Source: Butyrivibrio fibrisolvens 16/4 (lineage in GTDB: Bacteria > Bacillota > Clostridia > Lachnospirales > Lachnospiraceae). Taken from it: a stretch of 64,000 bases of DNA. Position numbers and translations under genes: made by a program. The DNA is taken from positions 477,340 to 541,339 of the forward strand of contig FP929036.1 in the NCBI GenBank assembly GCA_000209815.1. Reading direction: 5' to 3'. Position 1 is the stretch's first letter, and every line of letters starts with the position of its first letter. The notes under the pieces are model-generated. The model searched no databases. It was not told the origin of the DNA and saw nothing but the letters and a program-made list of their open reading frames with translations. This document shows, piece by piece, positions 30,844 through 39,462 of this stretch.

Positions 30844-32319
30844 TTATACTTTGTTCTGGCTTGCTCGGCTAATCTTCAAAATATCGTGAAGAATTTCCTC
30901 AGTGGCCTTCATATCAGTCTCACATTCTTCGCTGATTGTGATGCTGGATTCTGCTGATGCAGCAACCTCTTCTGAAGTAGCTGATAGATTACTGATTGCA
31001 TCCATAACCTTTGTGTTAGCATCTACGCAGGATTCAACATTATCAGTGATATCGCCTGCTCTATGAGTAAGCTCTGAAACTTTTTCCATAATGACTGTAA
31101 ACTTTTCACCAGTTTCCACAATCATCTCGCCCTGCTGATTTGCAGAATCAACTGAGCGCTTCATATTTTCTGAAGCTACATTTACCTTTCCAATCAAATC
31201 ATCGATTGTGCTGGAAATCTCTTCTGCGGATTCTTTGGTATGTTCTGATAAGGCTCTGATTTCATCAGCAACAACCGCAAAACCTTTACCTGCTTCGCCG
31301 GCTCTGGCTGCCTCTATTGAAGCATTAAGCGCTAACAGATTAGTCTGTCCTGAAATATCCAAAATCGTACCAACAATATCCTTAACTAAATCTGCTGATT
31401 TCTGAAGCTCTGCTGTCATCTCTGCTGTCTCTGCATTAATCTGCGATGCTTCTTCAGACTTTTGTCTTAGTTCTTTTACAAGAGAATTACCATCTGTAAT
31501 ATTCTCTGTAACTTCATCTGCATTTTTACGCATTGCTCTGGATTGATGAGCAATATTATCAAGTGACTCCGTAATGTTGGCATTCATCTCTGTCTGAGTC
31601 TGAATAGCCTCAGCAGTAAGTGTAACTGATTCTGAAATCTGCTGAGCGCTTTCTGCGGAAGATGTAACCTTTCCTGCAAGGCCTTCCATCGCTTCATTGG
31701 CATCCTCTAGCTTTGATGCAATCTGAATTCCAATTTCCTGAACAACCTTTGCTGCCTCTTCCTGTTTTTTTGCACCCTCTTCCAGTTCCTCTACAGTCTC
31801 ATTATTATGACGGCTGTGAAGATGAACATAACAGATAGCCATTAATCCAAGCAAAAGCGCAAATATTACATCAGTAATAACAGCCCAATGTCTATCCTTT
31901 ACCTCAACTGAATACTTATAAAACAGTGGGACATAAAGGAGATTGATAGCCATTACAGCTATTGATGTGGCATAGGTCAATATAGGGTCTGCAAACAAAA
32001 GAACAAGTATCAGCAGGCCGGGACCAAATGCCCACATATAAGTGATGTGAACAGAGCCTAGCATAACTACCAGGTAACTAGACAATCCCGACATCATCAT
32101 CAAATATTTGCCACGATTTCTGTGACTGTATTTCAAATAACTATACACAAATAAGCATGCACAGATAATCTGAAGAACTACCATTATTGTGGTATTCATA
32201 AAACCAACTCGCTGATCTGCGTATGCAACAGTAGCAATCAACTGAAAGAACTGTATGATACTTCCTAATTTAAAAGCTAGTTTATTTCTTTCGTAAATGT
32301 GTCTGTCTTTAAGTTCCAT
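30844..32319 (-). CDS. Methyl-accepting chemotaxis protein with polytopic membrane input
   Basis: A 491-residue chemoreceptor. The input is not a periplasmic sensor: residues about 15-185 form roughly six membrane helices with short loops. No HAMP domain is evident. A long coiled-coil signalling domain follows, with the hairpin tip [37 protein letters not shown] for CheA/CheW contact. It should pass an intramembrane or cytoplasmic cue to the flagellar motor. The start at MELKDRHI has AGGAGG upstream; monocistronic, with its own terminator. Confidence 0.92.
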   Translation of the reverse strand: MELKDRHIYERNKLAFKLGSIIQFFQLIATVAYADQRVGFMNTTIMVVLQIICACLFVYSYLKYSHRNRGKYLMMMSGLSSYLVVMLGSVHITYMWAFGPGLLILVLLFADPILTYATSIAVMAINLLYVPLFYKYSVEVKDRHWAVITDVIFALLLGLMAICYVHLHSRHNNETVEELEEGAKKQEEAAKVVQEIGIQIASKLEDANEAMEGLAGKVTSSAESAQQISESVTLTAEAIQTQTEMNANITESLDNIAHQSRAMRKNADEVTENITDGNSLVKELRQKSEEASQINAETAEMTAELQKSADLVKDIVGTILDISGQTNLLALNASIEAARAGEAGKGFAVVADEIRALSEHTKESAEEISSTIDDLIGKVNVASENMKRSVDSANQQGEMIVETGEKFTVIMEKVSELTHRAGDITDNVESCVDANTKVMDAISNLSATSEEVAASAESSITISEECETDMKATEEILHDILKISRASQNKV

Positions 32320-32409
32320 ATTGCCTCCTAATAAAACAAACACTATGCTCCCACTTAAGAATATATTGAAATTTTTTATAGTACAATCGCTTTCACAAAA
32401 TATTCGTGA

Positions 32410-33147
32410 TTACTCCATAAAATCTACTAGTTTTTCTACAGTAATTTCTGTCTGCTCCTCCACGGTAATTGTTGGCTGACCATCCCCTCGCTGAGGACCG
32501 TAATCTCCAAAATATGCGTGACACCCACCAGGGATAACAACCTCTTCATATCCCTCTGGAAGATTCTTTATGCATTCATTATATTTTTTCATATTCATAA
32601 CGCCATCCTGATCTCCTCGAATCAAAATAGCATCAATATCATCGCTACTCATATCGTCTGTTGTATAAGAAGCTAAGAATACTACACCTTCGTATTCATC
32701 ACTATGTCTGGCAGCGTACAGTGATACCATTGCCCCACCCAGGCTATGACCGCCTAAATACCAATTATCAATCTCTGGATACTTAGCCTTGATTCCACGG
32801 GCTCCGTTTGCATCTAAAAATGCCATGTAATGTGGCATTCTGACAATAAAGCATTTTACGCCATGCTCTGCAAGCCTTTCCATTAATGGAGCATAGGCAT
32901 CAGGCTCAACCAATCCACCTGGATAAAAAATAAAGCCGGCTTTGGGATTCTCTGGAGTGAATTCTATATATCTTGTTTTATCAACAACAGTAACACCTTC
33001 TGCTGGATGATTTATATACTCCAGGGCCCTGTCAGTAGCCTTATATGCTGTCTGAAAAACCAAAGTTATCTTTACTATTAAAACAATCCATAAGAGTATT
33101 ACTATAAATGCTTTTCTAATTATTGCCCAATTAAAAAACTTCCTCAT
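32410..33147 (-). CDS. Membrane-anchored alpha/beta hydrolase
   Basis: A 245-residue protein with one N-terminal membrane helix (FIVILLWIVLIVKITLVFQ). The alpha/beta-hydrolase domain follows: FYPGGLVEPDAYAPLMERLAEHG, the nucleophile elbow GGHSLGGAMVSLY and late acid/base residues near IRGDQDGVMN and IPGGCHAYFGDYG. The same-family chlorophyllase/carboxymethylenebutenolidase-type proteins vary widely in substrate. It lies 3 bp after larB, so the two are co-transcribed; a functional link is not established. Confidence 0.85.
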   Translation of the reverse strand: MRKFFNWAIIRKAFIVILLWIVLIVKITLVFQTAYKATDRALEYINHPAEGVTVVDKTRYIEFTPENPKAGFIFYPGGLVEPDAYAPLMERLAEHGVKCFIVRMPHYMAFLDANGARGIKAKYPEIDNWYLGGHSLGGAMVSLYAARHSDEYEGVVFLASYTTDDMSSDDIDAILIRGDQDGVMNMKKYNECIKNLPEGYEEVVIPGGCHAYFGDYGPQRGDGQPTITVEEQTEITVEKLVDFME

Positions 33148-33150
33148 TAA

Positions 33151-33810
33151 TTATCTTTCCGCCAATCTATTAATCTGTGTTGCAATGTAGCCTGCCCCAT
33201 AACCATTGTCGATATTAACAACCGAAATCCCATTTGCGCAGGAATTAATCATGGTAAGAAGTGCTGAAAGTCCACCGAAGCTGGCACCATATCCTACGCT
33301 TGTTGGAACTGCAATAACAGGAACCTTTACAAGTCCCCCAACTACCGAGGCCAAAGCTCCTTCCATACCTGCAACAGCCACAACGCAATTTGCTTCATTT
33401 AATACGTCTACACTGGATAAAACCCTGTGAATTCCGCTAACTCCCACATCATACACACGATTTACTTTGCCGCCGAAATACTCCGCTGTCTGTGCTGCTT
33501 CCTCAGCCACAGGAATGTCCGCTGTGCCGGCAGTAACTACAGCGATATTTCCAATCAATTCCTCTTTAGGCGCCACCTTAGGATTTACTTTTAAAATCTT
33601 ACTGATTTTGTCATAAGTAACATTCTCTAATACCGCATTTACGATATCGTATTGATGCTCAGTGGCTCTTGTTCCAAAAACCCTGCCATCTCTTTCGTAC
33701 ATTTGCTTATATATATCTACCAGATAATCATCTGGCTTGCCCTGGCAAAATATTACTTCTGGAAATCCTGTTCTATTTTTTCTGTCAAAATCCAAATTCG
33801 CAAAATCCAT
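33151..33810 (-). CDS. larB: LarB, nickel-pincer cofactor biosynthesis carboxylase/hydrolase
   Basis: A 219-residue protein of the LarB family, which carboxylates and hydrolyses nicotinic acid adenine dinucleotide as the first step to the nickel-pincer nucleotide of lactate racemase. The PurE-like C-terminal half is clear (IAVVTAGTADIPVAEEA, VVAVAGMEGALASVVGGLV, AVPTSVGYGASFGGLSALLTMINSCA). No larA, larC or larE is nearby, so partners must be elsewhere if the pathway works. A strong AGGAGGAGG site precedes the ATG. Confidence 0.9.
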   Translation of the reverse strand: MDFANLDFDRKNRTGFPEVIFCQGKPDDYLVDIYKQMYERDGRVFGTRATEHQYDIVNAVLENVTYDKISKILKVNPKVAPKEELIGNIAVVTAGTADIPVAEEAAQTAEYFGGKVNRVYDVGVSGIHRVLSSVDVLNEANCVVAVAGMEGALASVVGGLVKVPVIAVPTSVGYGASFGGLSALLTMINSCANGISVVNIDNGYGAGYIATQINRLAER

Positions 33811-33862
33811 GTAAGCCTCCTCCTAGGTGCTTTTGTGGTCATATTATAACATAAAACGGGGA

Positions 33863-33900
33863 GACGCACCTATTTAAATGCGCTGCGCGCCAGGTGCGTC
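33863..33900. repeat. GC-rich inverted repeat upstream of larB
   Basis: GACGCACCT and AGGTGCGTC (9 bp perfect) enclose a 20-base middle containing GCGCTGCGCGCC. It is GC-rich against A/T-rich flanks, and lies between the DUF1292 terminator and larB. No function is assigned. Confidence 0.6.
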
Positions 33901-33909
33901 GTAGATAAC

Positions 33910-33939
33910 AAAAAGAACTAGCTTTCGCTAGTCCTTTTG
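33910..33939 (-). terminator. Terminator of the DUF1292 gene
   Basis: On the minus strand AAAGGACTAGC, GAAA and GCTAGTTCTTT form a stem capped by a GNRA loop and ending in a T5 run, 8 bases after the stop at 33948. Confidence 0.85.
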
Positions 33940-33947
33940 TCATCTTA

Positions 33948-34208
33948 TCAAATCATTTCCATATATGCTTCTGCCACTCTATTGTAGTCAATTTGGTTTG
34001 TGATTTTTTCTACCTTGAAATCTTCCTCTCCAACCTTAACACGATAGATGAAACAACCCTCATCGCTAACGGTGTCCCCATCGACAAGTGCTGCTGCAAC
34101 ATAACCTTTGTTTTCAAACTCGAACTGGTCAATGACTGCCATTTCAACTTCATTGCCATCTTTGGTCTTTACGACAAAAGTAATATACTCTTTAAATTCA
34201 TTGTTCAT
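33948..34208 (-). CDS. DUF1292 (YrzB-type) protein
   Basis: An 86-residue acidic protein: FVVKTKDGNEVEMAVIDQFEFENKGYVAAAL, then GCFIYRVKVGEEDFKVEKI. This matches the small DUF1292 family, widespread in Firmicutes and of unknown function. It stands alone with its own ribosome site (AAGGAGGG) and terminator. Bases 34209-34465 upstream hold three GC-rich hairpins and no convincing gene. Confidence 0.8.
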   Translation of the reverse strand: MNNEFKEYITFVVKTKDGNEVEMAVIDQFEFENKGYVAAALVDGDTVSDEGCFIYRVKVGEEDFKVEKITNQIDYNRVAEAYMEMI

Positions 34209-34320
34209 TGCGGGTGCCCTCCTTAAAAGTACTAGGATTTCAAATCCCCCCGTTGTATGTCAGTATATTACAACATAATTGTGTAAAGAGTAAGCAAAAA
34301 ATATGAAATATATAAGAATA

Positions 34321-34338
34321 GCGCCCACACTTGGGGCG
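34321..34338 (-). terminator. Probable terminator of the mal-type operon
   Basis: GCGCCC/GGGCGC with a 6-base loop (ACACTT on the plus strand); on the minus strand it is followed by a U-rich tail (TATTCTTATATATTTC). A second hairpin (AGCGCACC/GGTGCGCT, 34384-34422) lies between it and the malG-like stop, so the exact end point is uncertain. Confidence 0.5.
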
Positions 34339-34465
34339 CAATTCACAGTACTAACATATAATTATTCTCAAAGTCGACGGGAAAGCGCACCATTATAATT
34401 GCCTGCGGCAAAGTGGGTGCGCTGTGGGAAACATTTTGTCATCGCAAGCTCGACAAAAAATTTCC

Positions 34466-35308
34466 TTATCCCTTTACAGCTCCTCCAGTTACACCTTCTA
34501 CGTAGAACTTCTGCATAATGATGAAGAGGATAGAGATTGGTACTGCAATCATCAAGCCACCGCAACAGAAGTATGCGAAGTACTGGTTAACAAGGGCACG
34601 CTGTAACAAATTGAAAAGTCCAAGGGCCATTGTCCAGTCAGCTGCGTTCTTTGACTTAATCATAAGACGAACCATTACGAAGTCCATCCAAGGATTAAGG
34701 AAGGAATTGATTACTGTGTAAACAATCATAGGCTTTGAAAGTGGTACAACAATCTTTGCGAAGATTGTTGCCTCTGAAGCACCCTCAAGCTTTGCAGCTT
34801 CGTGAAGTGATGTAGGGATTGTATCAAAGAATCCCTTCAAAATCAGGTAGCCAAGACCAGATGCACCTGAATAAAGGATAATAAGTCCTACAACACTATC
34901 AGTAAGTCCAAGCATCTTCAAAATGAAATACATTGCAATCATTGAAAGAACGCCTGGGAACATACCAAGGATTAATGAAAAGCTCATAAGCTTCTTTCTA
35001 CCCTTGAATTCAATAAATGAAAATGCATAAGCTGTCATAATTACAAATATTGATGAAATAAGACAGCTAAAAACACCAATAATCATAGAATTCTTGAACC
35101 AAGCAGGGAAATTTGCTGCTGCATCTGGCTCAAAGAAAAGCTGATGATAATTTGCAAGTGTCCAGTGTGCTGGGAAGAAGTGATTTGTATTAATTCCCTT
35201 TTCCACACCAAATGTTGTTACCACAAGCCAAAATACTGGTATCAACCAAATAAATGCAAGTACTGCAAGAAAGACATGTCTTCCGACTATTTTCCATGTT
35301 TTTTTCAT
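34466..35308 (-). CDS. Maltose-type ABC transporter permease (MalG-like)
   Basis: A 280-residue inner-membrane permease with six predicted helices, starting MKKTWKIVGRHVFLAVLAFIWLIPVFWLV. The EAA loop that docks the ATPase is present: LHEAAKLEGASEATIFAKIVVPLSKP. It overlaps the preceding permease stop by one base. No ATPase gene is in the operon; a shared MsmX/MalK-type ATPase elsewhere is usual in Firmicutes. An A7 run at the start (35299-35305) is intact here, unlike in many other genes of the window. Confidence 0.92.
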   Translation of the reverse strand: MKKTWKIVGRHVFLAVLAFIWLIPVFWLVVTTFGVEKGINTNHFFPAHWTLANYHQLFFEPDAAANFPAWFKNSMIIGVFSCLISSIFVIMTAYAFSFIEFKGRKKLMSFSLILGMFPGVLSMIAMYFILKMLGLTDSVVGLIILYSGASGLGYLILKGFFDTIPTSLHEAAKLEGASEATIFAKIVVPLSKPMIVYTVINSFLNPWMDFVMVRLMIKSKNAADWTMALGLFNLLQRALVNQYFAYFCCGGLMIAVPISILFIIMQKFYVEGVTGGAVKG

Positions 35309-36720
35309 TATCTGTATACCCCCTCTTTATCTCCACCTATCATTCTTGAGAAAGTAAGAAGTGAAAGGGCTGCACAAACTACGAATGTTACAATACCAAT
35401 TACTGATGCCATCTTGAAGTTACTGTACTCATTAGTCAATCTGAATAACCAGGTAATAAGTAAATCAACCTCATTGGCATGTGAATTGGCCATAGCCATA
35501 TTTGTTGTCTTGTAATTGTATGTCAGCAAATAAATAACGTTGAAGTTATTAATATTAGCGATAACTGACTGAATAAGTGATGGGCCTGTAATAAACATTA
35601 CATAAGGCATTGTTATCTTCCAGAATATCTGGAACTTATTAGCACCATCAATCTTTGCAGATTCAATCTGATCAGATGGAATATTCATAAGGATACCTGT
35701 TGCAACAAGCATCTGATAAGGAATACCTACCCAAATATTAACAAGAATAATTGTTGCATGTGCCCAGCCTGGACGTGATAAAAATGGGATAAATGAATCT
35801 CCCGCATTAAGTAATCCAATATTCTTGAAGAAATCAAGGATTCCTACATTTGAACAAAACGTATTTACGATACCATTATCACCAAACATCTTACTGATAA
35901 GAAGAAGTGTAACGAACTGTGGAATACCGATTGTGATTACAAAAAGTGTTCTCCACATTCCCTTGAATTTAGTATCCTCATGGTTGATAAACTGAGCAAG
36001 AAGAATACCACCAAGGAAGGTTGTTGCTGTTGCAAGAACAGCCCAAATCAATGTCCAAATTAATACTCTTACAAATGCATAGCCAAATGTGATTGTCTGG
36101 CTTGTTGTAAAAAGATTTACGAAGTTTTTAATACCAACCCATGTAAACAAATATGTAGGTGGCTGATGATTTTCATCATAATTCGTAAATGCGATACATA
36201 CCATAAATAAAATAGGTATGATGTTGATAAGAATTACGCCTAAGCTTGGAAGTGTAAGGAGGGTAATGTGGAATCTTTCATTTTTGAATGAAACAATATC
36301 ATCCATAAATGTATTTAACTTTTCACCATTCTCCTGCATCTTCTGAAGGCGATATGTTGCTTTAATATTACCAATATATAATGCGATAAATGCAATAATT
36401 ACAAGAATTCCGATGATTCCATAAAGCAGAATCAAAAGTGAGTTATCATAATTATTTACAGTTTTTTTCATAGTAACAATATCAAAGATCTCTTCTCTTT
36501 GAACTGTTCCAAGAGTATTGAGCTTTGACATATAAGGTGCGAAAACACCAAAAATTGATGCCAGCACTCCTACCTGGAGTAATGTCATCAGAATACCACG
36601 CATAAGCTGCTTTCTTCCAAAGTAGCCTGCGCCCATTATGATAAGTGAAAGCTTTACCCAGATGTCGCCGTGTGCTATTGCATGCCCAAAGTCTTTAAAG
36701 TAATTACCGATTTTCTTCAT
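35308..36720 (-). CDS. Maltose-type ABC transporter permease (MalF-like)
   Basis: A 470-residue permease, long for the family because of an N-terminal extension of about 150 residues with two extra helices (GILMTLLQVGVLASIFGVF and ILLYGIIGILVIIAFIALYIG), a pattern known for MalF. The C-terminal permease core has the EAA loop QIESAKIDGANKFQIFWKITMPYV. It pairs with the MalG-like gene, whose start overlaps its stop. Confidence 0.92.
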   Translation of the reverse strand: MKKIGNYFKDFGHAIAHGDIWVKLSLIIMGAGYFGRKQLMRGILMTLLQVGVLASIFGVFAPYMSKLNTLGTVQREEIFDIVTMKKTVNNYDNSLLILLYGIIGILVIIAFIALYIGNIKATYRLQKMQENGEKLNTFMDDIVSFKNERFHITLLTLPSLGVILINIIPILFMVCIAFTNYDENHQPPTYLFTWVGIKNFVNLFTTSQTITFGYAFVRVLIWTLIWAVLATATTFLGGILLAQFINHEDTKFKGMWRTLFVITIGIPQFVTLLLISKMFGDNGIVNTFCSNVGILDFFKNIGLLNAGDSFIPFLSRPGWAHATIILVNIWVGIPYQMLVATGILMNIPSDQIESAKIDGANKFQIFWKITMPYVMFITGPSLIQSVIANINNFNVIYLLTYNYKTTNMAMANSHANEVDLLITWLFRLTNEYSNFKMASVIGIVTFVVCAALSLLTFSRMIGGDKEGVYR

Positions 36721-36742
36721 ACATAGTCCTCTTCATATAAAA

Positions 36743-36787
36743 GGCTTCCCCCTCTGGGGGAAGCTGTCACGCAGTGACTGATGAGGG
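36743..36787 (-). repeat. Dispersed two-hairpin element, copy 2
   Basis: Minus-strand copy of the element at 17467. Its small stem reads GTCAC/GTGAC where copy 1 has GTCAGC/GCTGAC, and its large stem is GCTTCCCCC/GGGGGAAGC with an AGA loop. It lies just before the MalF-like gene and faces copy 3. Confidence 0.85.
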
Positions 36788-36813
36788 CTGTATCTTGATT
36801 TTTTTAATATCTA

Positions 36814-36860
36814 CCCTCATCCGTCAGCTCCGCTGCCACCTTCCCCCAAAGGGGGAAGGC
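36814..36860 (+). repeat. Dispersed two-hairpin element, copy 3
   Basis: Plus-strand copy, 26 bp from copy 2 and in opposite orientation. Its large stem is CCTTCCCCC/GGGGGAAGG, a compensated change from copies 1 and 2. It begins 8 bases after the end of the binding-protein gene in the direction of transcription. Confidence 0.85.
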
Positions 36861-36868
36861 TTCCTTAA

Positions 36869-38149
36869 TTATTCAACAGGCTGTGTAATACCTGCTACAG
36901 CATCATCAAGTACCTGCTGGCTTACCTTGCCCTCAAGGATGTTCTTTCCAAGTGACTCTGCTGGTGTCCAGTAGTTGCCACCAACTCTCTGAAGCTCTGC
37001 GAACTCAGACTGTGCTGCAAGTGCATCAAGTGCTGGAGAAGAAGCCTTTGCAAGTGCCTCTGTGTTTGAAGGACCCTCACCTGTTGCTTCGTAAACAGCT
37101 TCCTGAGAAGTTGCATTTGTAAGGTACTCAGCAAGAAGCATTGACCAACCTGTGTTCTCTGCGTATGCGTTAACACCTACGAACTTGTATCCTGAGTAAG
37201 AAGCCATCTGCTTAGCCTCGCCATTTACTTCGAATGTAGGAAGCTTTGTAGCTGCATAGCCATCACCATAAGCTTCTGAGAATGCATTTACATTCCATGT
37301 ACCAGAAACATAAGCTACAACCTTGCCATCGTTAAGGTTTGCAAGAAGGTCATCGTTTCCGTAGCTCTTGTATGCCTTTGAAGATGCAATCTTCTGAAGT
37401 GACTCAGCTGCTGCAAGACCTGTCTCATTGTTCCAATCACAGTTGTTTGACTGATCTTCGTTCTCTGTAAGGTTGCAACCAGCACCCTTGAAGAATCCGT
37501 ATAAGTACCAGCCGTTTGCTGTCTCACAACCAACTTCCTTACCAAGCTCCTCAGCCTTTGCTGTAAGTGCTTCCCAAGAAGCTACATCTTCGTCTGAAAG
37601 CTGATTCTTATCATAGTATAAGAAATATCCGTTAGAAGCTGTGAATGGATAGCCATACTGCTTTCCATCATACTGAGCAGCCTCAACAGTTGCAGGTGTA
37701 TCTGTCTCATTCATATCGTATGTGTACTGAGCTGCCACTTCGTTAAGAGCTCCGGCCTTAACAAGTGCCTCAAGCTGATCATCTGGGAATACGAATACAT
37801 CAGCTGCTGCCTCAACATCCTCTAACACTCTATCTTTCATATCAGCTTCTGAAACAGCACCAAGTGTGATGTTGAAATCTACATCTGGATACTGAGCTGC
37901 AAAATCATCGCAAAGCTTCTTCATAACTGTCTGATATTCTTCTGTCTCTGAGCACCAAAGGTCAATATTTACTGTTCCCTCTGTTGCTGCAATAAGGTTT
38001 GCAATTGCATCATCTGTAGATGCCTCTGCTGTTTCCTCTGTAGCCTCTGTTGCAGGCTCTGTTGTCTCCTCAGCTGCTGCCCCACATCCTACAAAAGCTG
38101 AAACTGCCATTGTAGAAACAAGAAGTGCTGAAACTAACTTTCTCTTCAT
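36869..38149 (-). CDS. Maltose-type extracellular solute-binding lipoprotein (MalE-like)
   Basis: A 426-residue substrate-binding protein. The signal peptide ends in a lipobox (AVSAFVGCG, Cys22), then an acidic Thr/Glu linker ties the protein to the membrane. The mature domain starts GTVNIDLWCSETEEYQTVMKKL, typical of family 1 sugar-binding proteins, with aromatic residues in YGYPFTASNGYFLYYD and GNYWTPAESLG suited to stacking on oligosaccharide. First gene of the importer operon, under a LacI-type operator. Maltodextrin is the likely ligand but is not proven. Confidence 0.93.
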   Translation of the reverse strand: MKRKLVSALLVSTMAVSAFVGCGAAAEETTEPATEATEETAEASTDDAIANLIAATEGTVNIDLWCSETEEYQTVMKKLCDDFAAQYPDVDFNITLGAVSEADMKDRVLEDVEAAADVFVFPDDQLEALVKAGALNEVAAQYTYDMNETDTPATVEAAQYDGKQYGYPFTASNGYFLYYDKNQLSDEDVASWEALTAKAEELGKEVGCETANGWYLYGFFKGAGCNLTENEDQSNNCDWNNETGLAAAESLQKIASSKAYKSYGNDDLLANLNDGKVVAYVSGTWNVNAFSEAYGDGYAATKLPTFEVNGEAKQMASYSGYKFVGVNAYAENTGWSMLLAEYLTNATSQEAVYEATGEGPSNTEALAKASSPALDALAAQSEFAELQRVGGNYWTPAESLGKNILEGKVSQQVLDDAVAGITQPVE

Positions 38150-38198
38150 GATTATTCCTCCATTTTTACATAGATATTTATACTCCCTGGCCGCAATT

Positions 38199-38253
38199 GT
38201 GCAACCGGTTGTTCTACATACATAATCCTATCCCTTGTAGCTTTGTTCGTCAA
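38199..38253 (-). promoter_or_regulatory. Promoter and LacI-type operator of the importer operon
   Basis: On the minus strand -35 TTGACG (38248-38253), a 17-base spacer and -10 TAGGAT (38225-38230). The palindrome GAACAACCGGTTGCAC (38199-38214) lies at the expected start site, where a bound repressor would block initiation or elongation. Its core resembles the site upstream of the regulator gene. Confidence 0.75.
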
Positions 38254-38299
38254 CTAAGCAATTTTAACGACTATTTTGAGATTATTTTGTGAAAATATA

Positions 38300-39289
38300 C
38301 TAAGTTGTGCTGTCGCGCATCTGAATATTAAAGTCTGTCACAATTACATTTGTGACACTTTCTCCATCTAAGTTGCGCATAAGCATCTCAAGACATTCTG
38401 CTCCTAGCTTTTTTGCATCAAAATAAAGACTAGTGATAGCAGGCTTTGATGTGGATAGTAAATTAGAATCATAAAACGAGCACAGTTTAACATCCTCAGG
38501 TACAGATATACCATCATTGTGAAGGCAATTTAGGGCAGAATTACAAAGCATATCGTCCATACAAACGATACACTCCGCCCCTTCCGAAATCACCTGGCGC
38601 AATACAGAATCCATTCTGGCACTTTTATGCATGTTTAAGAAAATTAGACTTTCGTCCACTTTTAGACCTTTATTTTTGAATCCATCTCTGAATCCCTGTA
38701 ATCTGCTGTGGGTAACATTAATATTTTCACCACCACCGATTAGAGCCATACGATGAATACCTCTATCTATGAGGGTCTCAATCATTCTGGCTGCTGCGCC
38801 ACGGTTGTCGTGATCTACATATAATACGTCATCATCCATAGGATTTCCCACAACAATATAAGGAATGTTTGATTCCTTTAGAAAATTGATAACCTTGGAA
38901 TCTCTCTCACAACGGCTGACAATAACCGCATCAATCTTGCGGTTTTGAACTGCGTGTTTTAATGGGCTGATTCCATCGTTATCTGCAAGAAGAATAAGGA
39001 CATCATAATCATAATCCATAGCTCTTTCGCAAACACCTGTCATAAGTGTCTGGAAGTATGGCATTTCACCAAGGGCTGAATCCGCAGGCACTACCAAACC
39101 TACGTTGAAAGTGCGATTGGCCGCAAGAGAGCGAGCCACAGCACTAGGTCTGTAGTTTATCTTCTTGATATAATCATTAACTTTTTGTCTTGTTTCCTCG
39201 GAAATTCTGCCTTTGCCTGAAATTGCACGACTAACTGTGGTCTTTGAGAGACCAAGTTCCTTGGCTATTGAATCTAAAGTATGTCCCAT
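38300..39289 (-). CDS. LacI/GalR-family transcriptional regulator
   Basis: A 329-residue repressor. The helix-turn-helix is HTLDSIAKELGLSKTTVSRAISGKGRISEETR with the hinge helix YRPSAVARSLA, followed by a periplasmic-binding-protein-like domain (NVGLVVPADSALGEMPYFQTLMTGV, VVGNPMDDDVLYVDHDNRGAA). It lies immediately upstream of the importer operon on the same strand, and matching palindromes lie before both genes, so it probably controls the importer and itself (MalR-like). Confidence 0.92.
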   Translation of the reverse strand: MGHTLDSIAKELGLSKTTVSRAISGKGRISEETRQKVNDYIKKINYRPSAVARSLAANRTFNVGLVVPADSALGEMPYFQTLMTGVCERAMDYDYDVLILLADNDGISPLKHAVQNRKIDAVIVSRCERDSKVINFLKESNIPYIVVGNPMDDDVLYVDHDNRGAAARMIETLIDRGIHRMALIGGGENINVTHSRLQGFRDGFKNKGLKVDESLIFLNMHKSARMDSVLRQVISEGAECIVCMDDMLCNSALNCLHNDGISVPEDVKLCSFYDSNLLSTSKPAITSLYFDAKKLGAECLEMLMRNLDGESVTNVIVTDFNIQMRDSTT

Positions 39290-39368
39290 TTATACACCTC
39301 ATCTGCCCTTCGGGCACCTCCCAATAGGAAGGCTTTTATCAAGAAAAAGCTATCACATAATGCCATCC

Positions 39369-39386
39369 ATTGCAATCGGTTGCGCA
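39369..39386 (-). promoter_or_regulatory. LacI-type operator before the regulator gene
   Basis: ATTGCAATCGGTTGCGCA, a near-palindrome sharing the core GCAAYCGGTTG with the importer operator. About 80 bases before the regulator ATG, suggesting autoregulation. It also resembles a weak cre (CcpA) site, so carbon catabolite control is possible. Confidence 0.6.
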
Positions 39387-39408
39387 ATTTTTGTAAAAAA
39401 ATACAAAA

Positions 39409-39436
39409 AGAGCCTCTGATTTTCGTCAGAGACTCT
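39409..39436 (-). terminator. Terminator of the dCache/HAMP gene
   Basis: On the minus strand AGAGTCTCTGA and TCAGAGGCTCT pair (one G-T), with a 6-base loop, followed by TTTTTGTATTTTTTT. It lies 26 bases after the stop at 39463. Confidence 0.85.
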
Positions 39437-39462
39437 AAATATATTTATTGTGATATTAATTT

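Noticed and set aside
34209-34465. A short gene after the importer operon
   Set aside because: The open frame there overlaps hairpins and the permease gene on the same strand, with no ribosome site or family features.
36743-36860. Terminal inverted repeats of an insertion sequence
   Set aside because: Only 26 bp lie between the copies, no transposase is present and no target duplication is seen; each copy is a self-folding element.
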